64,000 bases of DNA, from NCBI GenBank assembly GCA_023935145.1, contig CM043698.1, positions 36,586,001 to 36,650,000 on the forward strand, written 5' to 3'. Position 1 is the first letter of the stretch, and the number at the start of each line of letters is the position of its first letter. Shown piece by piece: positions 23,493-35,676 of the stretch. The stretch is from Bretschneidera sinensis (Eukaryota; Streptophyta; Magnoliopsida; Brassicales; Akaniaceae). The translations under genes and the position numbers were made by a program. The notes beneath the pieces were generated by a model. It made no database searches, was not told the origin of the DNA, and was given only the letters and a program-made list of their open reading frames with translations.

Positions 23493-24350
23493 ATGTCTTC
23501 TTCCGCATCCTCTGATAACCTGATCATCACCATTAATGCCGCTACTACCATCAACGAAAAGCTTACGTCTTCTACCTTTCCACAATGGAGAGCACAGTTT
23601 GAAGCATTGCTTATTGGCTATGATCTCATGAATTTTGTTACCGGTGACCTTCAATGCCCTGCCATTGATGCCGAAAATTCTGCCACTTCCAAAGCCTCAA
23701 ATTCCCACTAGATTCGCCAAGATAAATTGATCCTCCATGCCCTGCTAGCCTCCACGTCCACCACCATCACATCATTGCTTGCTTCATGTAAAACCTCTCA
23801 TGAAGCTTGGAATAAATTAACCCATCTTTAGGCAGGGAAATCGCGCACTCGTGCTATGCAGTTGAAGGAGGATCTCACTCTCAATAATCGTGGCAATCGG
23901 ACTATCACTAAATTCCTCCAGGTGATCAAACTTATAGCTGATGAACTTGACAGGATTGATCATCCCGTCTCCGATGACGATTTGACCCTTTACATTCTCA
24001 ACGGTTTGGGTCCGGAGTTTAGAGAAATTGCTGCACCCATACGAGCTTGAGAAAATCCTCTAAGATTTGAGGAGCTCCATGATCTGTTAATCGGCCACGA
24101 AAGTTATCTTCGCCGCCTGGAACAACAAGCTGCGCAATCGTTGTTTGCAACAACAAACTTCACTCAGTGCAAGCAAACCCCTTCTGGAACGAATGGCCAG
24201 CATTCTTCTTCCAAAGGTCGCAACACCAACAAACGCAACAACAACGGTTCAGGCTTTCGCAAAATAAACCTAAGTGCTAGTTGTGCATTCAGTTGGGCCA
24301 CATGGCTAAAATTTGTCCGAAGCATACTCAAAATGATTTCTCTGTGAACT
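23493..24350 (+). pseudogene. Copia gag, interrupted
   Basis: The start at 23493 opens a gag of the UBN2/retrotran_gag type. The core FPQWRAQFEALL is near residue 30. Stops at about 23709, 23830 and 24047, in one continuing frame, break it. The zinc-knuckle region near 24265-24330 is shifted against the start frame, and its first Cys lies at the shift. The order and content match a full Copia gag. Confidence 0.8.
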
Positions 24351-27300
24351 GTGCAGCATCCTCCAAAAGCAAGGATCAGAAATGGTTAGTGGACTCGGCA
24401 GCTTCACACAACATGACAACTGATCTTTCGAATCTTTCCATTTATTCTGAATATGACGGTACGAATGAAGTGGTGATTGGTGACGGATCAGGTTTGCAAG
24501 TATCTCATATTGGATCATTATCCTTTACCTCTCCCAATCGCATTTTTCATTTGAGAGATACCCTAAGTGTTCCAACCATTAAAAAAAATTTGATTTATGT
24601 TCATCATTTTACCAAAAAAAATAATGTCTATTTTGAATTTCATCCGTCTCATTTTTTTGTGAAGGATCGGATCACAGGGGCGACACTACTCAAAGGTGAA
24701 TGTGAGGATGGCGTGTACCCTTTGCCGGAGACAATAGCTATGGCTTCAAAACCCGCAATTGCTTATGTTCATGAACGTACGACGGCAGATGGATGGCACA
24801 AACGTCTTGGCCATCCTTCTCCCAAAATTGTTCAACATTTTATACGCACCTTTTCTTTGCCTATTAATAAAAAAGAAAGTTCATTCCTTTGTGTCTTATG
24901 TTCTCAAAATAAAGCCCACCGGCAAATGTGCCAATCTCATGGCTTAAATAGCACAACCCCCCTAGAATTAATTTATACAGATGTTTGGAGTCCTTCTCAT
25001 GACACTGGTATTGATGGTTCAAAATATTTCATTATTTTTGTTGACCACTATACCAAATATATATGGCTCTATCCTATGTCTCATAAATCAAGTGTTTAAA
25101 CTATATTTCCTCAATTTCGAAATCTTGTGGAAAATAGATTCAACGCTAAAATCAAGAGCCTATATTCTGACAATGGAGGCGAATACATTGCTCTAAAAAA
25201 TTACTTATCTGTTTATGGCATTGATCACTACACTACTGCTCCCCACACCCCACAACAAAATGGCATGTCTGAAAGACGACATCGCCATCTTGTTGAAACA
25301 GGTCTTACTCTTCTCACTGATGCACATATTCCTTTTTCCTATTGGCCATATGCGTTTCAAGCCGCAACATACTTGATCAACCGAATGCCAACTTCAACCC
25401 TGAACAATAAAACACCTTTTGAGATGCTATTCAATCAGACCCCCAACTACATGAAGCTCAAACAGTTCGGGTCTCTTTGCTATCCTTTGACTAGGCCCTA
25501 CAATACACATAAGCTTAAGCCTAAAGCTGTGTCTTGTGTCTTGTGGGTTACTTTTTGACCCAAAATGCTTATCTGTATCTTGAGCCCATCAGCCGAAAAA
25601 TCTATCACTCCAGACATGTAATTTTTTATGAGAGAATCTTTCTCATGGCTCCATCTTACTCTCACCATTCGAAAATCCCCAAATTGACACTAGTGCTCTG
25701 GGTGATACCCAAACCGTGGCCATCTCTCTGCCGACGCTACCTCATGCACCAACACTGATGTCAAATGTCTCCCCGATGGGTACCGCTGCTCATTCGTTGC
25801 CTTTGGTGGATTCGCCTCCCACGACGGTTCCTTCACAGGTACGCTTTTCTCCACTTCCTTTAAATCCACCCGAAAATTCCTCTCAAAATTTGAATGTGAG
25901 TAATGCATATGAGGTACCCACCAATATTGAATCTCGCACACACCATATGGTCACCAGATCTATGAACAACATTTATAAGCCTAAAAGATTGTTCATGGTC
26001 ACCAAACACCCTATACCTCCATCTTTGGAACCCACTTTTGTGACTCAAGCCCTAACTGACCCCAAGTGGCGCGATGCAATGTCATCTAAGCTTACAGCTC
26101 TTATGCGCCATGATATGTGGCGTCTGGTATCACCTCCTAAGGACTGCAATATTATTGGGTGTAAGTTGGTGTTTCGGGTAAACGACTTGCTGATGGATCA
26201 ATTGACAGATTTAAAGCCAGATTAGTGTCAAAGGGCTTTAATCAACGACCTGGATTAGACTACACTCATACTTTCAGCCCTATAGTCAAACCAGTGACAA
26301 TTCGAACAGTCTTATCTGTTGCTGTGATGCATGGTTGGCCACTCAGACAATTAGACGTTAATAATGCTTTTCTTTATGGCCATCTTACGGAAGAAGTATA
26401 CATGACACAGCCTCCAGGTTTTCGAGATCAATCAAAACCTGATTATGTTTGTTGCCTTAGAAAAGCAATTTATGGTCTTAAACAAGCACCATGTGCTTGG
26501 TACTTTGCTCTCAAACAAGCCCTACTGGAATTTGGTTTTGTTAATACCAAGTCAGATTCTTCATTATTTGTGTATGCTGTTGAGTCAACTGTTGTCTATT
26601 TTCTGGTGTACGTTGATGACTTAATTATCACTGGCAATGACACTCATTTTGTTGCAAGCATCATACAAAAACTTGGGGTAAAATTCTCTCTCAAAGACTT
26701 GGGACCCTTACATTTCTTTCTTGGAATTGAGGTGATTCCTACAAACAATGGGCTGTTTCTCACTCAACATAAATATATCAGAGACCTTCTGGCCAGAACA
26801 TGCATGGATGGAGCCAAGGATGTCACCACTCCACTGTCAACTTCGGTCTCTTTGAAGTTAGATGATGGATCAGCAGCTGTCGACTCTACAAAATATCGCC
26901 GGGTAATTGGTGCATTGCAATATCTTTCACTCATTCAGCCTGACATCAGCTTCGCAGTCAACAAGCTATCCCAATTCATGCACTACCCTTCTGCAAATCA
27001 CTAGACTGCCACAAAACAGTTGTTGCCTTACCTCAAGAACACAATTTTTCATGGCATCTCAATCCAGAAAAATATTAGCCCATCTCTTATATGCTATTCA
27101 GATGTGGATTGGGCAGGAAATCTAGATAACCGAAGCTCCATGTCAGCCTATCTAATTATGCTCGGTTCAAATCCCATCTCATGGAGTTCAAAAAAGCAAC
27201 GTGCCATTGCAAGATCATTCACGAAAGCTGAATACCGAGCGCTTGCAACAGCTGCATCAGAATCTATGTGGATACTATCAATCTTTACTGAAATGAAGTT

Positions 27301-27586
27301 CTCTCTTCCAAAGCCACCGATGCTTTTGTGTGACAATCTTGGTGCAACCCATCTTAGTTTTAATCCCGTCCAACATTCAAGAATGAAGCACATACAAATT
27401 GACTTGCACTTTGTTCGGGACCTGGTTCAAAAAAATGCTCTCACTGGTCGACATGTCCATACAAATGACCAGCTTGCAGATTTACTCACCAAACCTCTTT
27501 CCAGGCAACGCACAGATTTTCTAAGGAACAAGATCAGCCTTACCGATGGTAGCCCGTTCTTGCGGGGGCGTATCAAAGAAGAATGA
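24281..27586 (+). pseudogene. Copia pol (protease, integrase, RT, RNase H), interrupted
   Basis: Domains in order are the end of a zinc knuckle (GHMAKICP), aspartic protease with WLVDSAASHNMT, GAG-pre-integrase HKRLGHPS, integrase with TDVW, SDNGGEY and TPQQNGMSER, a spacer, reverse transcriptase with DVNNAFLYG and the YVDD catalytic box in [10 protein letters not shown], and RNase H with SDVDWAG. Breaks are a stop at about 25098, frameshifts near 25550, 25710 and 26210, and a stop at about 27002. It is a dead copy. Confidence 0.88.
27553..27570 (+). other. Polypurine tract
   Basis: A G-rich stretch, TTGCGGGGGCG, immediately before the 3' LTR. It primes plus-strand synthesis in LTR elements. 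Confidence 0.6.
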
Positions 27587-27819
27587 ACTGTCATCATATG
27601 CCAACTCATGTAACAGCTGATATGCCAAGATTGCTGCAAGCTAGAATCAAGGATCAATTTTATATTTATTTTCTCTACATACTTTCCATACATAGTTACG
27701 GTAGTTACGGTTTTACATTGTATACTTTCCATACTTAGTTACTCCGTTATTGTATATAAACCAGTTTTGACAAATGAATAATATAGTGCAAAATTCAAAG
27801 CAGTGCTTATTATCTTTTA
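27571..27819 (+). repeat. 3' LTR of the Copia element
   Basis: 249 bp, nearly identical to the 5' LTR except for a 20-bp deletion after TGTAAC and a few substitutions. It ends TATCTTTTA, directly followed by the CATTC target duplicate. Confidence 0.9.
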
Positions 27820-27824
27820 CATTC

Positions 27825-27975
27825 AACCTGTAGCCAACAAAGAAAACTGGGTAACTACAATATCAGGGAACACCATTTTTTGCTATCCAGTGACTGTTTT
27901 TTACCTTATTGTGAATGTTATTCAAGTAATGACGTATCCAGCTCGGTTCTGGTTATAAATAATTTCATGAAACTC
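27825..27975. repeat. 6PGDH flank copy C, right part
   Basis: Continues the paralogy with copy A (AACCTTTAGCCAACAAAGAA in copy A; AACCTGTAGCCAACAAAG here) until about 27975, after which the sequences differ. Confidence 0.75.
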
Positions 27976-29199
27976 CCAAATACCATTGTCTCCCATGGAA
28001 TGCAACTCATCTCTCATCGTATCTTGCCATAGAACTAATTGAGAACTGGAAAACAACTTCTAAAAATTTATTGAATTTGTCACACAACCAATATTATAAG
28101 TTTATAACATGATGATTAGCAAAGTGAAAATCAAAGATAAACATGGGCTGGTAACACTAACAAGAACATTGAACCTAAATTAGTTAGCAAATCGCATACT
28201 AAAGATTTCCTCTCCTTTTTTCCCTTTTAGCTGGCTTCCTCGACACAAAATACTATAGAGTTATTTTGAAACATGAGGAGGAGACCTAACCAAAACCCTT
28301 ATATAGTATCTCATCACGTTTCACATCAAAATCCTAATGAGTCACTAAAGCTCACACCACTAGTCAATTCACATTTAACATATAGGATATTATAGATCCA
28401 ATGTAATAGATCAACATATTTGGGCTCACCAATAGACCAATAACTTAGAATGTTTTGAAAAAACTCAAAATTAATGTAAGCCCGCTTTATAATAAAATTT
28501 TAACAGCTTGATGCGTGATCATTGTAAAAACAATAGTTAAGTTATCAATTATCTTTAAAATATAAGCAGATAAAAAAAATTGTTTAATTACTCTTTTAAT
28601 TGATACTATTTGTATTTTTGTTCTCCCTTTTCACTTTACTAAACAAATGTCTAAGAGAAATATTTTCTTTTTTCTTAGTTTTTCATTATCACTACTAAAC
28701 AAATGAAAAAAAAAAAAATCATCTTCTTAACTTTCTTTTTCTCAATTTGCTCATTTGTTAACTAAACACGCCCTTAGCATCATTGATTAACTACTCACAA
28801 GTAATATAAAAATTATGACTTTATTACACTTTTTGAGGTTTGTAACAACCTTTTTTTATCTCTCCACATGTTTGTGTACATGTTTATTGAAAAAATTTAA
28901 AAAAAATAATAATAATCTCACTGCTCTTAAATATAATAATATATACTCCACTTGATAGGCAGGACCACCAGTTGGTTTTCGTATTAAATCAAGTATTGGT
29001 TGAGACCCGATTTCTCTTAATTTCCATATTTTAAGGGACAAAATAAATTAACCTTTCGAAAGGGCATGCATCACTTTTTAGGTACGTACTTCACAAGTCA
29101 CACTGCCTGTTTATTGCATATATATATATATAGCATGCACAATACAATATTAGCTGGAAAACGTAGCAGGAAAAAAGAAAAGGAAAAACAGTACGTTAC
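27976..29199. other. Intergenic, no gene seen
   Basis: AT-rich DNA with a (TA)n run near 29119-29133. The last exons expected for the IF-2 gene, encoding the end of domain IV, were looked for on the minus strand here and not found. Confidence 0.5.
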
Positions 29200-31384
29200 C
29201 TCCGCCTCCCCAGCTACCTAAGTCTCAGAAGTGCCAGGGGCCTTTTCTACTATCAAATTGCCAATGTCCTCCAGAAGATGATAGATTACACGATGCAGCA
29301 TTATCTACAGCCATGCAAAGAAGCAATGGATGTTGATCAGTAGGTTATTCAAACTTTCGACAATAAGGTGCTATTGAGCATAAATATATCAACCAACCAT
29401 GCCCAGAAAGTGTGACATAGACTTTGATATTATTTGCAAAATTATTAAGAGCAACTTCGACATCCCCATGAGAGGATGGAGACAGAGTGAGATTGAGAGC
29501 AAGAGAAAGTCAATACCTTTATACTGGCTCGAGTTGCAGCCATATTGACCGAACTAGGAGGACTCTTTACATTGAATCCAACTATACATGCACCACAGGC
29601 TTGTGCTAAGTCCACATCAGACTGTGAAATAGGCCCAACACCAACATGAACCACATTGACAAAAACCTGGTAGAGAAATTGATGAGCATATCAACAACAA
29701 AGGGCAAGAAGACAAGTAAAGGATGCAACAAGGTTCCTTAAGTAACAACCACAATGTCATACCATCAATGCATAAACAGCATCCTTCTTTCCTTTTTCTC
29801 TTTTGGTGGGGGGTTTCATCAGAAAAATGCATTTTTTCTGATATTCTGAGGATGCCAAGGGCATCCGAAAGTAATCCGAAAGTTGGATGTAGTTCTAAAA
29901 GGACCAAGGTTTTAACAAATCAGAAACTTTGAAAAAATAATTACGTTATCACTTCTAACATAGATAGATCCAAAAATCATCAGCAACCGAACATGCAAGA
30001 AATTATTGGAAGATATTGACAGCCAAAAGATAAAAAGCGACAACCACAGTCAGGTTACATGGCTAATTAATATTTCACACACCTGGGGACTATTTAAAGT
30101 TCTCAATGCATCCGTGGCAGCTTGGACAGTGCCCTGTACGTCTGCCTTTACAATAAATGGCATTTCAACCCTCTCAGGCACCTCCTCTGATAACTCTGAA
30201 TTTTCTGTCCTTCCTTCGATAATCTTCTTAAGCCTGTCTTTCTCGAATTTCCTTCTCCTCCCCTCACTAAGCATTCTAGCTCTCTCCTCTGAATCCACAA
30301 CAGTGATATCATCACCAGCCATTGGAAGCCCTTTCAGCCCTTCAATCTCAACTGGCATTGCAGGTCTGGCACTCTCAGTCAACTTCCCTATTGTGTCCCT
30401 GATAGCTCTTATTCTGCCCCATTGTGAGCCCACGACTACATGCTTCCCACAGACCAAAGTCCCTGCCTTTACTATAGCAGTAGCCAATGGACCCCTTCCC
30501 TAGTCAAGTCTAGCCTCCACCACATAGGCTTGAGCAGGCCCATCAATACGTGCTTTTAGATCCATCATCTCGCCTGAAGAAGCAAAGCCTCCTCCAATCT
30601 ATCCAATCCAGATTTATTTGTTCCGAAACTTCAACCACCTGAACATCCGCACCCATCTCCTCAAGCTAAGCCCTCCGTAGCAAGTTGGATTTTTACTCTC
30701 TCTGGGTTGGCAGCAGGTTTATCACCTTTATTAATTGCTACCACAATTGGTACATTAGCTGCCTTTGCATGGGACATGGCTTCAAGAGTTTGAGGCATCA
30801 CCCCATCATCAGCAGCTACTACTAGCACAACTACATCTGTGACTGCTGCACCTCTTGCTCGCATCGCACTGAAAGCAGCATGACCAGGTGTGTCAAGGAA
30901 TGTAATCGATGCCCCTGATGACATGCCCACTACAAAAGCACCCAGATGCTGAGTTATGCCTCCAGCTTCCTTGGCTGTCACTGATGTTTGACGTAAAGCA
31001 TCTAAAAGAGAAGTTTTACCACGGTCGACATGACCCATGACTGTTACTACTGCAGGCCGTGGAAGAATTTCTGCACCTTCATTGGAGTGTTGCCTCCTTA
31101 CATTGATCCCAACTTCCTACAAAATTATTTTTTTTTTTATAAATTACGGTCTAAAAAGCAGCAAAAAAGGCATGCCATATTGAATATACCACCATATGAA
31201 TGTGGCGAGAGGGAAAGAGGGGGGAGCTTCAGCATCTAAACCAACACCACTCTAAATGTACTTTATTGTTTTTCAGCATGATCATGCTTTGCACAACAAA
31301 CATGCTGAACTGCCAGTAACGTCAAATGGCCCTATCAGTACCACAAAATGGAAGTGTATTAGGATCCCAGAACAGGCCCTACTT

Positions 31385-31435
31385 AGATCTGTTAACTCCA
31401 AATATTATTCAAAAAAAAGATCTGTTAACTCCAAA
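31385..31435 (+). repeat. Tail-only retroposon insertion with 18-bp duplication
   Basis: AGATCTGTTAACTCCAAA at 31385-31402 is repeated at 31418-31435. Fifteen nt ending in seven A residues (TATTATTCAAAAAAA) lie between. It is of the same type as the other micro-insertions in this window and lies in an intron of the IF-2 pseudogene. Confidence 0.6.
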
Positions 31436-32356
31436 AAATCAATTAAATCAATAAACAATTTCTTTTTAAACCAGGCAATTCCCCTCCCCCTCCCACCCTG
31501 TCATCACTGAGAAAGTAGCAACATCCATGAGAGTAAAGGTTTCCCTGTTTAAGTCCATTAACCCTTTTCTTGATAAGTCAAGTCCTTTAATCCTTTGAGG
31601 TCTACTGTATGTATATTATTAAATGATGAATACGCACAAGGACAATACATGTACCATATGTTGATAAGATCTATCAACAGTCTGTAATAAAGAATTTATG
31701 CTTACCTTTTGGTAAGAATTAAAAATTGTATTTCCAATCAGTAATCAAGACTTCTACTGCATATCATAAATTTGGGCTTTATACCACATGAAAAAGCATT
31801 ATATGATATTGCAACTAAGAAGAGGAAATACCATCGCAACCAGCTCCGCAACATCAAAACTGAGAGGATCAAACTCTGAGTCAACCTTTTCCCCAACATT
31901 TACCAGAATCTCCTGCAGAGTAGTCACCGACTCACCGGTACGCTTGGCAAGCTCAACAATTGTCATGCCTTCAAATATGTCAACTGTTTTATCTTGCGAG
32001 GATTTAATAGTTCTTTTCATTCTAGGAGGCACATAAGGGGCTTCAAACCGGTGGTTGAGTATTTTTTTCCCTTTTGGCAAACTTTCCTTTATTTGAATTG
32101 CGATTCTTCAAACCAAATGGCTCATCATTTTTTCTTCTAGCAAACATTTCAGGACTTGCATGGAAATACCTAAGCAATATTTGGAAACTGTTATTTGATC
32201 CAGCATCAAGGTGCTAAACTAAATAATTCAGGCATTCTGAAGCAATTCAAACAAAAGAACCAATTTCTGAGCTCCAATTGTGAAAGTATTACCCAAAGCT
32301 GACCATCATTACAATTTAACTAAAAAAATTCAATCAGAAAAATATATACTGTTATC

Positions 32357-32449
32357 TTTTTTTATTTTGGTACATCGACGGGGAGGGAGATCAAACCCAG
32401 ATCTCCTCTATGGAGGACCCGAAGGTAACCATTAGGCCAGGAGGCCCGA
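32357..32449 (-). mobile_element. tRNA-derived SINE
   Basis: Read on the minus strand it starts GGGCCTCCTGGCCTAATGG, with a Pol III box A (TGGCCTAATGGTTA), then a box B (GGGTTTGATCTCC). It ends TACCAAAATAAAAAAAG. The head and the TACCAA-poly(A) end resemble the SINE at 59712-59805, so the two may be one family. The target duplication was not clear. It is in an intron of the IF-2 pseudogene. Confidence 0.65.
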
Positions 32450-32640
32450 TTTAAATATTTTCTCTATCATGAACAACAATTTTAACATCTGTTACATAAG
32501 TCAGGAAGCAAAAGACCAGTAGTTTTTCAGGAGTTCATTTTATCAGTTCCATTCCCTTTAGCTATGGACAGGATCAAATTCCACAACTATCGATGCCTAC
32601 ATCTACAATAATATTTTGTCTGCCATTTAAGATAGATAGA

Positions 32641-32644
32641 CACT

Positions 32645-32685
<41 letters not shown>

Positions 32686-32687
32686 GG
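32641..32687. repeat. Compound (TA)n(GA)n microsatellite
   Basis: Alternating TA units pass straight into GA units. It is a simple repeat with likely length polymorphism. Confidence 0.9.
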
Positions 32688-33506
32688 TACAACAATAATC
32701 ATGGAGATGATGATGATGAAATACTAGCCAAGGAAATAAGCCTAGGTTAATCAGAATTCATCCTGCAAATTAATTGATCATATTTGATTCGTATCAAATG
32801 GCAAGATAACCAAGGCAAATAACTCAAAACTCATAACATCACGAACTAAGAGTTTCCCCCACCACAGGTGCACACAAACACAAGTACATGCACACACGCA
32901 TACTCCAGGTGGATTTAGGAATATATTATAGGTTAGCTTAGAAAGTGTTGAACTGCAAAAATTTATTCATCGCATCATGAATTCACCATTTTTATCAAGG
33001 CTCCAAGCTTGATAATCAATATAAACAGAACATTACTAAGGTCTTCAATGTAATTAGACTTTAGATTCATATCATCTACTAACATAAGAGAACAGCACAA
33101 GGAGCCAATTTTTATAATTGCAATCTTACAAGCCAGCTTTTGCCAGATGCATGTGGGATTTATACAATGGCAAGGGAACAGAGTATTCCGACTGAGTATA
33201 ACTGAAGAATTTAAGTGCAAGCATCTGGGTTTCAAGTAATGCCAAGTGAAAATTTGAGCACGCTGCAAGAAGCCATGTTTATAGGAATACAAGTTGCAAT
33301 CTATTATTCTGACGGTAACTCAGCTGGAGCTGGGGCATCGACAACTCCACTTTATTATTTAAATTGATGACCTCAATATCTTAGCAATCCCCCCTGCTTT
33401 CGCTCTGGCAAATAAAGTTCACTCACAGTTAGGACCTTAAAACTCCCTTCTTTATCACTATCAACCACTGCCATAACATTAGCTGATAACTCAAATCTGG
33501 AAAAGT

Positions 33507-33556
33507 TCAATCACCTCCTCCTATTTTTTTTGATAAGTCAATCACCTCCTCCTATT
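33507..33556 (-). repeat. Tail-only retroposon insertion with 19-bp duplication
   Basis: TCAATCACCTCCTCCTATT at 33507-33525 and again at 33538-33556 enclose only TTTTTTGATAAG. On the minus strand this is CTTATC plus poly(A), the 3' end of a retroposon. Confidence 0.65.
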
Positions 33557-34695
33557 GCAATATTTATATGTAAAAGTAGTATTTAAAGAAAGATAGAGAG
33601 GCTGCCAATCATAAAAACCAAGCCCTTACAAAATGCATGAAAAAACCATAATCGTAATCTCACTTCCCTGGTCGACATATTCAACTGAGGGCATAACAAC
33701 ACAGAATTTGTTGTCAAGATATTCCAAAATGCATGTAAGTACAGCCAGGCACTTCCTTATCAACAATTAAAAAATTATGACTATTTACTTCATGTATCTC
33801 TAAACTTCTCCCTTTTTTATTACCCATGCTGGATGTAATACTTAGATGAAGGCAGGTATAAAGGTAAGCAATAGAGCGACGGCACTAGGCTTGACGACGG
33901 AGACTACATAACTCTCTTCATTTTCTCCCCTATAGTTTACTGGGAAAAAAATCCTAAACCAATTTACACTTCAAATTATATTTCTCTTCCCTTGATAACC
34001 AGGTTCAGCAGCTCACTTCAACTTCACCATATAAAGAAAAGTGGGACAGATACTAGAACAGATTTATGTTTTCTGATAAAACACTACCTATTATCATGTG
34101 TAACTTTCAGGAAAATGGTAGAAAAAGACTATAGTGGAAACAGTGAACAACCTTACCCTTGCTTGGACCAACTAAACAAGTAAAAATAAATGAAAGCAGA
34201 AAAAAGAAAGAGTCAATTTACCGTATTGAGGATTCATTTGGCAAATCTTTGCACCTACAAGACCCCTGTAACAACGAGAACCCTGCAGCAAAAGATTTAA
34301 GAAAGAGGTGATGAAAATATATCTAACCTAGAAATTCTAATTATATATTAATTCATGCAGAAAGCCACAGTTAGTTTGGGATTAAGGCTTAGTTGAGTTG
34401 ACCAGAGTTAAGCATTAATTTTTAAATTTTATCAATGCCCTCTAAATCTGGAACAAGCTACAATTGTTGAATCATTTCCATGTTGACGACTCAAGTAAAA
34501 GGGATAAACATCTATCAATGGATTGACAATTTGGATCCATAATTAAATGTAGGCAACAAGAAGTTACCTACCCAACTGGACTAAGAACCCACTAACCAGG
34601 AGAATCATGTGATTATATAAAAGAAATGAATAATCCTTAAGCTGCAACAACTGCTAAAACTATACTACAATAGCATTCCAATTTCCAACAACTTT

Positions 34696-34744
34696 ACAAG
34701 GTTTTTCTGCTTATCAAAAAAAAAAGGCAAACAAGGTTTTTCTG
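34696..34744 (+). repeat. Tail-only retroposon insertion with 14-bp duplication
   Basis: ACAAGGTTTTTCTG at 34696-34709 and 34731-34744 enclose CTTATC, ten A residues and GGCAA. It has the same CTTATC-poly(A) tail as 33526-33537, in opposite orientation. Confidence 0.6.
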
Positions 34745-35201
34745 AGTGAGTTTAATTAATTAAATCAAAAAAGGTATAACATAAAAACATGAAACACATT
34801 AATGCTTTTTCAGCTTACCAGGTATGCAATGAACTGAAGCAGCAGAACTGGATTTTACCGCAACCTCAAGCACAGATGCAGAAATTGATCTTGCTGCATA
34901 CCCTAGTCGTGCTGAAGCCAAACCTCTAGTAACACTGGCATGAATACCCTGTGAAAAGAAGTTACAATTAAAAAATTATACACGACACAATGTAAATAAC
35001 ACTTTAAAAAAGTTATAATCACTTAAAACAGAAACCTACATTCCATTTTGAACAACGCACATTATTAATTAACAATTTCCCCAAAAAAGGGGATGAGGCA
35101 TTGTAGTTGAAAATGCCTATCGAATAGAAATTGACCACCTTGAGTATGATTCAATTTTTTTATCAGACCCAAATAACCATGTCATTCTTACAGTTATATT
35201 T

Positions 35202-35202
<1 letters not shown>

Positions 35203-35235
<33 letters not shown>
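35203..35235. repeat. (TC)n microsatellite
   Basis: A pure CT/TC dinucleotide run in the first intron of the IF-2 pseudogene. Confidence 0.9.
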
Positions 35236-35236
<1 letters not shown>

Positions 35237-35676
35237 AAATTTCAAAGAAAGAAAGAAAGAGAATCAATTTCAGCATGCAAAGATTTCTAATTCAAAATTG
35301 TGACAAGTAAATTCAAAAAATAGACCTCAACAACCATTGTGCACAAAGAAAATGCCAATGAATAAGCCATTTGAGAATAAGATCATCATGGAGTTGATAT
35401 TTTATTTGAAACAGAATGATTTTGCCAAAACTATATATAGACGAAATTAAGAAAAATCCCAATTAAATTTACAATAAGCAACATCAAGAACTCCATTCAA
35501 TACTACACTTTTGTGCACTGCTATCCAACGATTTTATTTCAAAAAAAAAAATATCGAGCAGTCGGATTTTAGCTCAAGAAAAAACTTAATGGTAAAAATA
35601 TACTCTTCTCATGGTATAAATTAAAAGACTTTAGAGTATATCAACTTACCCTTTTCCCAATCTGTCTCCAAGCCAT

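Larger units (their letters stand above)
23173..27819 (+). mobile_element. Ty1/Copia retrotransposon with TA...TA LTR ends
   Basis: A 4.65-kb element with LTRs 23173-23441 and 27571-27819, flanked by CATTC at 23168-23172 and 27820-27824. The empty site is visible in copy A, which fixes the ends exactly. The LTRs begin TATCAA and end TCTTTTA, not TG...CA. The order inside is primer site, gag, protease, integrase, RT, RNase H, a Copia arrangement. Several stops and frameshifts interrupt gag and pol, so it cannot move by itself. The element is in the same orientation as the truncated Copia fragment to its left but is a different family. Confidence 0.92.
29200..35676 (-). pseudogene. Organellar translation initiation factor IF-2 pseudogene
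   Basis: Exons on the minus strand are 35676-35650, 34948-34819, 34283-34223, 32169-31832, 31116-30083, 29666-29517 and 29304-29200. The first three give an Arg/Ser/Ala-rich presequence starting MAWRQIGKR, fitting mitochondrial import. Later exons encode the IF-2 N domain (PPRMKRTIK then VDIFEGMTIVELAKRTGE), the GTPase (G1 GHVDRGKT, G3 DTPGH, G4 as INKGDKP) and domain II/III. The factor would place initiator tRNA on the organelle ribosome. Damage includes a frameshift near 32045, shifts near 30655, 30620 and 30575, TAG at 30500-30502, TAG at 29218-29220, and a missing C-terminal domain IV end. Introns are kept, so it is a decayed genomic copy and not a processed one. Confidence 0.88.

Noticed and set aside
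32641..32687. (TA)n(GA)n run as a regulatory GAGA element
   Set aside because: It lies in an intron of a pseudogene and is a plain microsatellite. No regulatory role is supported.
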